Assembly: GCF_003131205.1 (NCBI RefSeq)
Contig: NZ_QFFY01000009.1
Location: 174,240-238,239 of the forward strand
DNA from: Occallatibacter savannae
Lineage (GTDB): Bacteria; Acidobacteriota; Terriglobia; Terriglobales; Acidobacteriaceae
Length of the DNA: 64,000 nucleotides
Reading direction: 5' to 3'
Shown here: positions 45,844-54,721 of the stretch, piece by piece
Layout of the letters: each line of letters starts with the position of its first letter
Numbering within the stretch: the stretch's first letter is position 1
Translations under genes and position numbers: made by a program
Notes under the pieces: generated by a model
What the model saw: the letters and a program-made list of their open reading frames with translations, nothing else
Database searches by the model: none
Told to the model about the DNA's origin: nothing

Positions 45844-46057
45844 GGTCCCGCAGCGTCACGCCGGTCCCTTCCGGCCCCTTCTTCATCGCTCGTCGCCGTT
45901 CTTCTTCGTAATACTCGAGACGCGCAGGGTCGCACATGTGGTTCGTTTCTTCCCGAATCAGATCGGATTCGCTGAGGCACTCCGCGATCGTTGCGTAGCA
46001 GCGTGGACAGATAGCATCGATGGACCCGTCTCGATTGAGGCGGTGAGGGTACTGCAT
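45806..46057 (-). CDS. Small zinc-ribbon-like protein
   Basis: 83 aa. YPHRLNRDGSIDAICPRCYATIAEC followed by HMCDPARLEYYEEE: a CxxC pair plus a later His/Cys pair suggest a small metal-binding protein, similar in style to the one at 40291. AAGGA lies about 7 nt before the ATG. Such short Cys/His proteins recur in this phylum; no function is known. Confidence 0.55.
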   Translation of the reverse strand: MQYPHRLNRDGSIDAICPRCYATIAECLSESDLIREETNHMCDPARLEYYEEERRRAMKKGPEGTGVTLRDPSSLAGGGVSRR

Positions 46058-46459
46058 TGGGGGTCCTTGTCTGGCTTGGAGTGTGCGTAGCCTATCATCT
46101 GGTTTTGGCGCTCACAACTAGGCAAAACCCTCGCTCTGATCGGTGGAAGCTGTGTCCGGTCGCGAGCAGCGCGAATGACCGGCAACCCAGAACCTAGCGG
46201 ATTTCGGGTTGGTTCCGAATTGCCGACAACACACCCGGAACACGGCTGCTGGTAGAGTCATGCTGGAATGATCGCGTTATATCAGGCGGTTGGGAGAGGG
46301 TTGAAAAGACGTGAAGATTGGCTAAAGGTGCTTCAAGCAGAGCTGAGACGCTGGTCTTCTATCTCGTGCGACGAGGTGAATGCCGAGCCTACGCACGCGG
46401 GATGTCTATGAGCTACCTTCTGACTTGCCTTAACTTTGAAATCGCTGGACTGTTCATCT
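46058..46459. other. 402-bp gene-free stretch
   Basis: It contains hairpin H12. The 60-aa plus-strand frame at 46318 has no supporting features. Confidence 0.4.
46168..46238 (+). repeat. Hairpin element H12 (forward)
   Basis: Left arm GACCGGCAACCCAGAACC; right arm GGTTCCGAATTGCCGACAAC. The left arm carries two changes, so the stem is imperfect. Confidence 0.82.
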
Positions 46460-49240
46460 TCACTCATAACGCAAAGCCACGATGGGATCCACCCGTGTAG
46501 CCGCCCGTGATGGGAAAAATGCAGCCAGCAACGCGATCGCCAAAAACAGCATTGACATCCCGGCAAACGACAGCACATCCAGCGCACTCATTCCGTACAG
46601 CAGCATTCGCAGGAGGAATGAAGCACCTCCTGCCAGCACCAAACCCGCGCCTATTCCCATCACCACAGGCCGCATGCTCTCGCGCAACATCAGGGCCAGC
46701 ACGTTCCTCCGGCTCGCTCCGAGCGCCATGCGGATTCCCACTTCGTGCGTCCGCAACACCACCATGTAGCTCACCGTGCCATAAATTCCCATGCACGCCA
46801 GCAGCAATCCGAATGCGCCCACGATGGTCGTGAATCCTGCTGCGCATCGAGACACAACAAACGGCGGCGATTCATGCAACAGTTCTTCCAGTGTCGACGT
46901 ATAGCCGATAACAGCAGGATCGGTCGCAGCCAGCACGCCGCCAATGCTTTCTGTCACTCGCTCCGGATTGCCCGCCGTGCGCACGAGCAGGGGATACTGG
47001 TACATCCTGGTCTCCGATAGCGGGACATAAATCTGGGCTGCGTCGCTCCCATCCAGTTGTGTCCCCCCGGCGTCCGCAACCACCCCGATCACCTCGTACT
47101 GCGGGCCGTCCGGCAGAGACTCGTCCTTGCCATGAAACTGCCCCGCGGTGCTAAGCCAAATGCTCCTTCCAATTGCATTCTCGCCGTGCCACAGTATCTT
47201 CGCAGCAGATTGGCTCACAATCGCAACCGGTTCGGGTTCCATGTCACCCTTATCGAAGCTCCGGCCGGCCTGCAGGGGAATTCCGACAACTTGGAAATAG
47301 TTTGGAGCCACGTAGGTGTAGAACAGTGCTGGATGTCCCGCCTCACGTGCCGAACTGTGCGGATCTGTCGAGACCGTTGCGGTCCTCACTCCTCCGCCAT
47401 CAGGTGCCCGTCCCAAGGAGGTATCTACGACACCCGGCAGCGCTGAGATTTTGGCCCGAATTTCACGTGCCAAGCTCAGCTCACGTTCTTCCGTGTACCG
47501 TCTGCTATCTGGAAACTGCAATTCCAGATTGAGAACCCGCTTCACTTCATATTTCACTGAGAGCGCGTGCATCGAACTGCGAATGAGCAGAGACCCAGTG
47601 ATCATCAGCACCAGGCAAACCGCCACTTGCGTCGCAACCAATGCGTTGCGCGACTTCCCCCCGCGCGCCGGCGAAGTATTTTGATTCGCCTTCAATGAAC
47701 TGCCCCACGCGGACCGAGAAGACTCCAGAGCCGGAGCCAGGCCAAACATCACGCCGGCGAGGATGGAAACGCTAAGCACGTAGGCGAATACCTTCAAATC
47801 TGGATTGATATTCAGCACCGGTGTTCCCCACTCCGGCGGCACAATCGTGACATACTCGACTACGATGAATCGCAAAAGCGCCCACGCAAATAGAAGCGCC
47901 ATCCCTCCAGCACAGATTGCCAGCAGCACACTTTCCGTAAACAACTGCCTTATGACCCGCGCACGCGAGGCGCCCAGAGAGCGTCGCATAGTCAGTTCGT
48001 TCTGCCGTGCCGCTGCCCGAGCCAGTTGCAGGCTCGACACGTTCGCGCAGGCAATAACTAACACCAGCCCGACCGCCAGCATCATCAGAAACGACGAGAA
48101 GACAATATCCGAACCTATTTTTCTTGGGAAAGGCGATCCTGGCCACACCAGAGCTGAACTTGGCTTTGCCTCATCGGAGTGGGAGTCGTGCAAACCCCGA
48201 AGCCGGTCCGCAACGCCTTGCATCTCGCTTTGCGCCTGCGCCATGGTTACGCCATCCGCAAGTCGCGCAAAGATGCGGCAACAGATCTCGTTGCGGTCGT
48301 GTAGCGTCACCGCTCCCGCATGTAGCAGCGGCAATGAGACCATCGGCATCCAGAAGTCCGGTGTCGCAATGCCGGTTCCGGTGAAATCGCGTGGCGTAAT
48401 ACCAATTACCGTGAACGACGCACCGTTGAGCTTCATGCTGCGTCCGACAACGGTAAGATCCGATTTGAATCGCAGCTCCCAATAGTTTTCGCTGATCAGT
48501 ACAGATGGACTAGCCATCAATTCAGCGCGATCGTGCGACGAAAACACGCGCCCTCGAAATGCCTGCTCTCCAAGTACTTCGAAGTAGTTCTCTGAAACAA
48601 CATTGATTTTCGCAAACTCCGTCTCACCCGTTGAAAGATGAGGAATCGGTAGCCCCAACGCTTGTACGAGCTTGCCTCCTCCCGAACCGGTCTGCCCGAT
48701 GGCTCCCCCAGCGCCGGCGAGCCTGACGAGTTCCGGCGCCTCCGCAATCACTCCGGCAAAACTCTTCATCTCGTCGCGATACACTTCGTAGTCCGGATAG
48801 CTGAAGGATGAATACCATTCACCCTTTCTGCCAATCAGGCTCACATTCACCATCCGGCTCGCATCTTTGGCATCCAGTCCACGTGCAAAGGCAGCCTTGC
48901 CTAGCGTGAACACCACCGTGTTCAGCCCGATCCCGATTGCAAGAGCCGCAATCGCGGCGAGCGTGAATCCGGGATGCTTCACCAGCATCCGAGTTCCGAA
49001 CCGCAGATCATGCAACAGGCTTTCCGGAAGTGTCCAGGCATCGATGTGGCGCAACTGCTCACGCCATTTCGCCACGCTCCCAAATCGCAACCGAGCGTCG
49101 CGGCGGGCCGTGGGACGCTCCATGCCCTTCTCCACATTCCACTCCTCCCGCATGGACACGTGAAAGTCCATCTCCTCCTCGTGGTCGTGCGAAAGAGATG
49201 TGCCTCGAAATATCGCTGCAATTCTGCTCAACACACCCAT
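46460..49240 (-). CDS. ADOP-type ABC permease (MacB/FtsX-like, no ATPase)
   Basis: 926 aa. A cytoplasmic prefix of about 85 residues (permease-prefix domain, EEEMDFHVSMREEW), then a helix, a MacB-type periplasmic domain and a first FtsX unit (VLVIACANVSSLQLARAAARQNELTMRRSLGASR). A second periplasmic domain and a C-terminal FtsX unit follow (LRTHEVGIRMALGASRRNVLALMLRES). This duplicated permease without its own ATPase is the 'acidobacterial duplicated orphan permease' arrangement. Substrate unknown. AGGTCC lies just before the ATG. It starts 12 nt after the PadR gene, in one operon. Confidence 0.9.
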   Translation of the reverse strand: MGVLSRIAAIFRGTSLSHDHEEEMDFHVSMREEWNVEKGMERPTARRDARLRFGSVAKWREQLRHIDAWTLPESLLHDLRFGTRMLVKHPGFTLAAIAALAIGIGLNTVVFTLGKAAFARGLDAKDASRMVNVSLIGRKGEWYSSFSYPDYEVYRDEMKSFAGVIAEAPELVRLAGAGGAIGQTGSGGGKLVQALGLPIPHLSTGETEFAKINVVSENYFEVLGEQAFRGRVFSSHDRAELMASPSVLISENYWELRFKSDLTVVGRSMKLNGASFTVIGITPRDFTGTGIATPDFWMPMVSLPLLHAGAVTLHDRNEICCRIFARLADGVTMAQAQSEMQGVADRLRGLHDSHSDEAKPSSALVWPGSPFPRKIGSDIVFSSFLMMLAVGLVLVIACANVSSLQLARAAARQNELTMRRSLGASRARVIRQLFTESVLLAICAGGMALLFAWALLRFIVVEYVTIVPPEWGTPVLNINPDLKVFAYVLSVSILAGVMFGLAPALESSRSAWGSSLKANQNTSPARGGKSRNALVATQVAVCLVLMITGSLLIRSSMHALSVKYEVKRVLNLELQFPDSRRYTEERELSLAREIRAKISALPGVVDTSLGRAPDGGGVRTATVSTDPHSSAREAGHPALFYTYVAPNYFQVVGIPLQAGRSFDKGDMEPEPVAIVSQSAAKILWHGENAIGRSIWLSTAGQFHGKDESLPDGPQYEVIGVVADAGGTQLDGSDAAQIYVPLSETRMYQYPLLVRTAGNPERVTESIGGVLAATDPAVIGYTSTLEELLHESPPFVVSRCAAGFTTIVGAFGLLLACMGIYGTVSYMVVLRTHEVGIRMALGASRRNVLALMLRESMRPVVMGIGAGLVLAGGASFLLRMLLYGMSALDVLSFAGMSMLFLAIALLAAFFPSRAATRVDPIVALRYE

Positions 49241-49252
49241 CTGGACCTCTCC

Positions 49253-49597
49253 TCAGCCCTTGGCCGGTGCGTAGCTCATCACCAGATCGACAGCGCTGGT
49301 CGTCTCTCGCCAGCTCTTCTCTTCCGCGGCTAACTGCCTCTTGCCGAGTGCTGTTAATCGGTAGTAGCGGGCTCGCCTGTTGTTCTCACTCAGGCCCCAC
49401 TCCGAGGTGATCCACCCTTGCTGCTCCATCCGATGCAAGGCCGGATACAGCGATCCTTCTTCAACTCGTAGTACTTGGCTCGAGATCCCTTCAATATGCA
49501 GCGTGATCCCCCATCCATGCATGGGGCCGAACTCGAGACTCTTGAGCGCGAGCATTGCCAGCGTCCCCTGCAACTGATCGTTCTTGGCTTTGACCAT
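49253..49597 (-). CDS. PadR-family transcriptional regulator
   Basis: 114 aa winged-helix repressor: LQGTLAMLALKSLEFGPMHGWGI, VEEGSLYPALHRMEQQGWI and RRARYYRLTALGKRQL are the PadR hallmarks. PadR genes commonly precede ADOP permease genes in this phylum and probably control them in response to a small molecule. GGAG lies 9 nt before the ATG at 49597; a TTG one codon earlier is unlikely. Confidence 0.92.
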   Translation of the reverse strand: MVKAKNDQLQGTLAMLALKSLEFGPMHGWGITLHIEGISSQVLRVEEGSLYPALHRMEQQGWITSEWGLSENNRRARYYRLTALGKRQLAAEEKSWRETTSAVDLVMSYAPAKG

Positions 49598-49929
49598 CAA
49601 AAGTTTCTCCAGTCGCCTTCGTCCTATAGATTTCTATAGGAGAATGGCTGAAGTCTCACTCCTTGTCAAGTTAGATCCTTCTATGCTCAGACTCAAACTC
49701 GTCTTCACTTGCTCGAACGGGAAATTTGCTGCCGCTCGGCTTCGGAACCTACTGCGCACAACGCAAGACCTGTTGCGAGCGATTCCGATCCCTAATCGTC
49801 TCAACTCCCGGATAACCGGCTATTCGGAACCAAACCGATTTTGCGATTGGTTCCGAATTGCCGACAAACCGGAAATAACTTTAACCGGGCCTGTAAAATC
49901 TCGTTTATCTCCTTCACGGATGGAGCTTT
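49598..49929. other. 332-bp gene-free stretch
   Basis: Upstream region of the PadR-ADOP operon. It contains hairpin H13. A short dyad, TATAGA-tttc-TATAGG, near 49625-49640 could be part of a PadR operator. Confidence 0.4.
49806..49873 (+). repeat. Hairpin element H13 (forward)
   Basis: Left arm TAACCGGCTATTCGGAACC; right arm GGTTCCGAATTGCCGAC. Inner bases GGAACCAA / TTGGTTCC extend the stem. The GGAACC / GGTTCC change relative to GGACC / GGTCC is compensated on both sides. Confidence 0.9.
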
Positions 49930-50376
49930 ATGAACGAGCCGCTACCTCCAGAACTAACGAATGGTGCCATTCTCCGCGACAACGAATACGCTTGGGAACT
50001 ATCAATGTTTCCGGCAGCGTTGCAACATGCGCCAAGCCTTGGTTACGCCTGCCTTGGAGGGCAATTCTGGTTTCTTGTTTCGGAAGTCTCGCTCTACGAA
50101 CCGTTCTGGCTGGAGGCCAATGCGTCAGACAGGATGGCCGACGAGGATTGGTCCGCCTACGCACGACGCTCCTGCGAAGAGGTTCTAACTGGATTCAAAA
50201 GGTGTTTGATAGAGACGGACTTCAGAGAAGCAGCAGGCAAGTTTGGCACCTCCGAGATTGATCGGGCCGATGCGCTTCATTGGTTGTTTAACGCATACTT
50301 CGTCACAGAAAAAGAGTTTCTTTCACTCAATTTTGGGTGGCTAAAATTCCCCTCAATTCAGCGCGATTCGCAATAG
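49930..50376 (+). CDS. Hypothetical protein
   Basis: 148 aa, acidic, with aromatic-rich stretches (GGQFWFLVSEVSLYEPFWLE, LHWLFNAYFVTEKEFLSLNFGW). No signal peptide, membrane helix or recognised family. GGAG lies 6 nt before the ATG. The stop abuts hairpin H14, so it is a single gene between H13 and H14. Confidence 0.65.
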   Translation: MNEPLPPELTNGAILRDNEYAWELSMFPAALQHAPSLGYACLGGQFWFLVSEVSLYEPFWLEANASDRMADEDWSAYARRSCEEVLTGFKRCLIETDFREAAGKFGTSEIDRADALHWLFNAYFVTEKEFLSLNFGWLKFPSIQRDSQ

Positions 50377-50450
50377 TTCCCGGATTACCGGCTACTCGGA
50401 CCTTTGCTGATCCTTCGCCTTCTAGGGTCCGAGTTGCCGACGATACTCTC
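50377..50450 (+). repeat. Hairpin element H14 (forward)
   Basis: Left arm ATTACCGGCTACTCGGACC; right arm GGGTCCGAGTTGCCGACG. It begins immediately after the stop codon of the upstream gene. Confidence 0.92.
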
Positions 50451-50498
50451 ACGATGCGCATTTTTTCGGCGTGGATCGTGCATTGCGCTTGTATTCCG

Positions 50499-50504
50499 TA
50501 TAGT
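50499..50504 (+). promoter_or_regulatory. TATAGT -10 box, possible leaderless start
   Basis: TATAGT ends 7 nt before the ATG of the 58-aa gene, so transcription would begin at the start codon. Confidence 0.4.
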
Positions 50505-50511
50505 CGAGGAA

Positions 50512-50688
50512 ATGCACACCAAAGACGTTTTCGAATTTGAGGGTGGTGAGATTCGGGTCTGGATCGAGCAGGAAGCCATTCATCTCCGCGCATGCAACAA
50601 GCACCAGGACCCTATTGAGCTTTCGTCCGATACTGCTAGACAGCTTGGAGATAAATTGAAGGAGCTAGCAGATTCCATCGACGGTTGA
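50512..50688 (+). CDS. Small hypothetical protein
   Basis: 58 aa. A beta-strand-like start FEFEGGEIRVWIEQEAIHLRAC and a terminal amphipathic helix (TARQLGDKLKELADSI). No family recognised. The chosen ATG leaves out the upstream part of the frame, which is hairpin sequence. It lies alone between H14 and H15, the smallest 'cassette' in the array. Confidence 0.6.
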   Translation: MHTKDVFEFEGGEIRVWIEQEAIHLRACNKHQDPIELSSDTARQLGDKLKELADSIDG

Positions 50689-51097
50689 GGGGTTTCCGGG
50701 CGAGTCACCGGCTACTCGGAAGTTGGCAATTTCTTGGCTCGTTTCCAAGTAGCCGACCATCCGCACTCGTCGTCTGAGAAGGCGCACGCGTACACAGCGG
50801 GCAAGCCGGAGCGTTTCACCCCCTCCTCCCCATCCATGGGTGGCTCAAACGGCACCTTCTTGCTCTAATCATTTCGCAGACCCGCGACGTATCCCGATAC
50901 CCATGGGTGGAGAGATCGCTTTTGGACACCCTGTGAAGCCCGCGCAGCATATGAATGATCGCTAAATCACTGTGAAAATGTGAGCTTTTGACTGTAACTT
51001 ACACCATGAAACTTCCTCTATGCCCATCCTTTCACTAGCTTTTTGGGCAAGCAGATGCTCTGCACTGCCCAAACTTCTCCCCGGAGGAATCGCTACG
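50689..51097. other. 409-bp gene-free stretch
   Basis: It contains hairpin H15 at its left end. The remaining roughly 330 bp show no gene or clear motif. Confidence 0.5.
50695..50770 (+). repeat. Hairpin element H15 (forward)
   Basis: Left arm GTCACCGGCTACTCGGA with flank CCGGGCGA; right arm TTCCAAGTAGCCGACCA with flank TCCGCACTCG. The loop has TTGGCAATTTC. Confidence 0.88.
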
Positions 51098-51712
51098 ATG
51101 AATCAATGGCTCAGAAGACTTTTGCCCAGCCTCGTTCTGCTCGCTCTAGTCACATTTTCTGCCTCTTACGCTCACGCCGGCTGCGGCTTGTATGAAGGCC
51201 CAGTGGCACGGCGGATGAGTTGGCAAGGCCAGCTCGGTCCCACGCATCTTTTACGCGCTGCTTTCATAGAAGACGGCGATGAAAATCGGTCGGGACCCAC
51301 CATGGTAGGTACGTGGAAAGAACACTGGATTTCAGAAGGAAGCGAAGGCATCCCCGATGGCACCGAAGTTGATGCCGGTTATTCTCAGTGGCACAGTGAC
51401 GGGACCGAGATCAATGTGTCAGGCCTTCGTGCTCCCTTAACTGGCGACGTATGTCTTGGCGAATGGATCAGGACCGGACCGCGGACATATCGAATGAACC
51501 ACTTCGGAGTTTCCTACGACTCCACCGGAGTTAATCTCGTGGGCCCCGCTCGCATCCAGCAATGGATTGTGCTCGATGCCAAGGGAGATTCAACCTCGGG
51601 CAAATTCTCTATCGATCAGTATGACGAATCTGGAAATCTTCTGGCCCACGTGCAAGGAAAAGTCATCGGGACCAGGGTCACGATGAACACTGGATTCGAA
51701 AAGGTCGAGTAA
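51098..51712 (+). CDS. Secreted hypothetical protein
   Basis: 204 aa with a clear signal peptide (LPSLVLLALVTFSASYAHA|G). The mature part is beta-rich with repeated tryptophans and an SGKFSIDQYDESGNLLAHVQGKV ending; no family recognised. The ATG at 51098 has a strong GGAGGA Shine-Dalgarno and begins the signal peptide. An intrinsic terminator follows the stop by 12 nt. Confidence 0.75.
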   Translation: MNQWLRRLLPSLVLLALVTFSASYAHAGCGLYEGPVARRMSWQGQLGPTHLLRAAFIEDGDENRSGPTMVGTWKEHWISEGSEGIPDGTEVDAGYSQWHSDGTEINVSGLRAPLTGDVCLGEWIRTGPRTYRMNHFGVSYDSTGVNLVGPARIQQWIVLDAKGDSTSGKFSIDQYDESGNLLAHVQGKVIGTRVTMNTGFEKVE

Positions 51713-51724
51713 GTCGAACGCGTC

Positions 51725-51760
51725 CCGCGGGCTCACTGACGTAAGTGCGCCCGCGGTTTT
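51725..51760 (+). terminator. Intrinsic terminator
   Basis: Stem CCGCGGGC (51725-51732) / GCCCGCGG (51749-51756) followed by TTTTCT, right after the secreted-protein gene. Confidence 0.75.
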
Positions 51761-51794
51761 CTCAATAATGCGCTGTATATGAGTAGACTTTGCG

Positions 51795-51841
51795 GAGGTG
51801 GCCGGCATTCTCTGCGATAACTGTCTGCCCGACATCTCCGT
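51795..51841 (+). repeat. Degenerate hairpin element (H15b, forward)
   Basis: GGTGGCCGGCATTCTCTG and CTGTCTGCCCGACATCTCCG resemble eroded ACCGGC- and GCCGAC-type arms. It lies in the expected position, between two genes of the array. Confidence 0.35.
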
Positions 51842-51862
51842 CATGATTGTTGGATTACCGCT

Positions 51863-52279
51863 ATGAAGATAGTCCTGCACGATTTTGAGGCCGGGTCAGA
51901 AAACCCGTACGACGGCCTTCAGGTCGACGATTCGCCGACACTGCTCAAGATCCTTGACGACTTACAATATCGCGATCCGTTCATCCTCGAGCTGGAAGGC
52001 GACAACGGCTACAGAATGACCATCGGCATCGGCGGCCCAATCTGCTGCGTGCAATACGGAGCGAATAATGGAGATCCCCCTTACCTCACAGCCGTGTTGA
52101 AAGATGAAGTACAAACTTACGGCCGAGGGGTGCAGGTTTATTTGTGCGGCGGGCAGAAAACGCAGTTTGATATTTCCAAATGCTTACCGTTTACCACTCT
52201 GAAGACGATTTCGTGTCACTTCCTGGAGACAGGTAATCGGAGCAGTGCAGTCGACTGGATTGAACTAGAGCCGGCTTGA
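51863..52279 (+). CDS. Hypothetical protein, possibly Imm1-like
   Basis: 138 aa. LLKILDDLQYRDPFILELEGDNGYRMTIGIGGPICCVQY and a C-terminal WIELEPA are reminiscent of the Imm1 immunity-protein family (beta-sandwich neutralisers of polymorphic toxins), but this is a weak visual match. No toxin gene is adjacent. No signal peptide or membrane helix. Confidence 0.5.
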   Translation: MKIVLHDFEAGSENPYDGLQVDDSPTLLKILDDLQYRDPFILELEGDNGYRMTIGIGGPICCVQYGANNGDPPYLTAVLKDEVQTYGRGVQVYLCGGQKTQFDISKCLPFTTLKTISCHFLETGNRSSAVDWIELEPA

Positions 52280-52357
52280 AACCGTGCGAGAATAGTGCGG
52301 TTTACATAGAGATCGCGTCTCACGTTACAAGTGCATTTGAGGGGTCCGCGAATTGAC

Positions 52358-54556
52358 ATGGATGAGCGCCGGAAGCCGCCAGCGGAAGAAATCCTTGCGC
52401 AGCTGGAACGCATCCTCGCTTCTGCGCCATTCGCCAATTCTCGCCGAAGTCAGCGATTCTTGCGCTACGTTGTTGAAAGCTCACTTCAGAGTGAAGAAGA
52501 GCTCCTTAAGGAGTACACGATTGCGATCGAAGTTTTCGACCGAAGCGCATCTTACGATCCTTCCACCGATGCGGCCGTACGCGTCGAAGCCGGGCGTCTA
52601 CGCTCGAGGCTGCGCGACTACTACAGAAGCGGTGAAACGAATGACCGTGTTCTGATCGAAATACCGAAGGGCGCTTATCGCGCCACGTTCACACCATTAC
52701 CTGTTAAGGTCCAAGAGCCTGCCGAGCCTCGTGAAGCACAACCACCAACAGCCGGTGAGCCCTCCGTCTGGAACCGGCTACAACTTCGCAGATTCGCAGC
52801 CGTTATTGCGATAGGACTAGTCGCGTGCAGTGCCCTCACTTGGCGAATGCTAAAGGACCGTGCAGAGGCGGCTCGTTCACCCAAAGCGCGCGTCCGGGTA
52901 GTCCAGTTGACCAACTTGAATGGGGTGATCTCATGGCCTGCGTTTTCGCCGGACGGGAAACAGATAGCTTTTATCTGGGATGCAGGCGTCCATCCGAGCA
53001 GAGGTGATCTGTATGTACAATTCGTCACCGGACAAACCACTCCCCTAAGACTCACGCATACGCGAAGTGAATACGTAACGGCTCCAACGTGGCTGCCCAA
53101 CGGGCGTGAAATCGCCTTTGGACGATGCGACGACAGCGGCGGCGCAATCTTCGTTGTTTCGGCACTCGGCGGCCCAGAGCGTCGTATCACCGATGCACCT
53201 TGTCCGTATGGATATATTCCGCCGGTCAGCTGGACCAGGGATGGGCAGTCTCTTATTGTTGCTGGCAAATGTGTCCCAGATGGTTCGATCGGCATTGTGG
53301 TCTTCTCTATGGAAATGGGAAGGAAACGTTGTCTAGTGCAGTTACCCAAGGAATGGGGGCTTTCCGATGCAGGCCCCGTAATTTCGCCAGACGGGAATAC
53401 AGTGGCGTTCGTCAGATCGCAATTGTCCGGGGCAGCCGATTTGTACACGGTCCCGCTCGCGGGTGGAGAACCGACGGCGCTCACTACTGACGGCAAGACG
53501 ACAGATGAGATCTTCACACCCATGTGGACTGCTGATGGGAAATTCATCTGCTTCAACTCCACACGCAGCGGTCCTGAACGAACATGGCGCATCCGTTCGC
53601 ATGGGGGACCAATCGAACCCGAGACGGTCTATCCGGGAACAGGGGCGCCATCACCTGACGGAAGTCGTCTGGTCTACCAAGGGCCATCTGCCTTCTCCGG
53701 TTCGAGTGTCTGGCGCGCATCGCTTTCCAGCGAGGGAGGATCCGTCGTAGAGAAGCAACAACTCCTCAATGATTCGGCTTATGACTATGCGCCTCGGTTA
53801 TCTCCCGATGGAAGCGAAATGGTCTTCGAGTCAATGAGGTCGGGAAGCGATCAGATTTGGAAGAGCAACTCTGACGGCAGCAATGCACGGAGGCTGACTT
53901 CGTTCACCGGCATCGCCGGTAGTCCGCGATGGTCGGCAAACGGCAAAGCTATCGCATTCGACTACCTGCCGGAGGGGCAAATCTTTCGACAGGTTTACAC
54001 CATGGACGCCGAGGGCAGAAACCAGCAGCTGCTCATATCCGGGAGCTATAACAACAGCATTCCCAGCTGGTCGCGAGATGGCAAGACAATCTACTTCTGT
54101 TCCGATCGCTCGGGAAGCTTTCAAATTTGGCGTCACGACATGGCGAGCGGTCGGGAAACTCAGCTGACACGCGATGGCGGACTCGCAAGTATGGAATCGC
54201 TCGACGGAAGAACCCTATACTTCTCGAAGCTGAGCGGAGGAGGAATTTGGTCCATCCCTGTGTTCGGCGGTGAGACACAACACATTACGTCCGCTCTACA
54301 TTTTGGCTACTGGGGTGAATTCGCGGTTACCGAGAACGGACTCTACCTCATCGACTCAGACACCGACCCCGGACCATCGCTGATGTACTTCTCGTTCAGG
54401 ACTCGACAACTCAAACCCGTTTTCAATCTGAATGAAGCACCTCGAAAAGCGGTCCCATGGAGTGCAAACCTGGGCGCCTCGCGCGACGGCCGGACTGTCC
54501 TATTCGTCCTCGGCACCTTCAGAAGTTCTCTTGTAATGGCCGAAAATCTGCAGTGA
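52358..54556 (+). CDS. Membrane PD40 beta-propeller protein with DNA-binding-like N-terminus
   Basis: 732 aa. Residues about 1-110 form the module with RFLRYVVESSLQSEEELLKEYTI and DAAVRVEAGRLRSRLRDYY, common at the N-terminus of acidobacterial signalling proteins and thought to be a winged-helix-like domain. A single membrane helix follows (FAAVIAIGLVACSALTW). The rest is a TolB/PD40 WD-like propeller with repeats of S-P-D-G and N-G-K/R-x-I-A-F, on the outer side of the membrane. A CadC-style membrane regulator is a reasonable guess. The ATG at 52358 was preferred over a GTG at 52331. Confidence 0.8.
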   Translation: MDERRKPPAEEILAQLERILASAPFANSRRSQRFLRYVVESSLQSEEELLKEYTIAIEVFDRSASYDPSTDAAVRVEAGRLRSRLRDYYRSGETNDRVLIEIPKGAYRATFTPLPVKVQEPAEPREAQPPTAGEPSVWNRLQLRRFAAVIAIGLVACSALTWRMLKDRAEAARSPKARVRVVQLTNLNGVISWPAFSPDGKQIAFIWDAGVHPSRGDLYVQFVTGQTTPLRLTHTRSEYVTAPTWLPNGREIAFGRCDDSGGAIFVVSALGGPERRITDAPCPYGYIPPVSWTRDGQSLIVAGKCVPDGSIGIVVFSMEMGRKRCLVQLPKEWGLSDAGPVISPDGNTVAFVRSQLSGAADLYTVPLAGGEPTALTTDGKTTDEIFTPMWTADGKFICFNSTRSGPERTWRIRSHGGPIEPETVYPGTGAPSPDGSRLVYQGPSAFSGSSVWRASLSSEGGSVVEKQQLLNDSAYDYAPRLSPDGSEMVFESMRSGSDQIWKSNSDGSNARRLTSFTGIAGSPRWSANGKAIAFDYLPEGQIFRQVYTMDAEGRNQQLLISGSYNNSIPSWSRDGKTIYFCSDRSGSFQIWRHDMASGRETQLTRDGGLASMESLDGRTLYFSKLSGGGIWSIPVFGGETQHITSALHFGYWGEFAVTENGLYLIDSDTDPGPSLMYFSFRTRQLKPVFNLNEAPRKAVPWSANLGASRDGRTVLFVLGTFRSSLVMAENLQ

Positions 54557-54630
54557 CGTCGCGCAGCTCGAGTGAATCGGTACAAATCGTCCCAGCACTC
54601 TCGACTTACTTCGACCAATGTCATCTATGT

Positions 54631-54692
54631 TGGCGAGTGACCGGCAATTCGGAACCAAACGGACGGTAGGCGAAAAAACGGCACCACTCACA
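54631..54692 (+). repeat. Hairpin element H16 (forward, right arm diverged)
   Basis: Left arm GTGACCGGCAATTCGGAACC with flank TGGCGA; right arm is eroded (CGGCACCACTCAC). It lies between convergent genes. Confidence 0.78.
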
Positions 54693-54721
54693 ACGGAGTG
54701 TGTAGACGGCGAAAATGCCTT

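Noticed and set aside
49584..50261. 225-aa plus-strand frame
   Set aside because: It spans hairpin H13 and most of the 148-aa gene in another frame; composition is Arg/Ser-rich.
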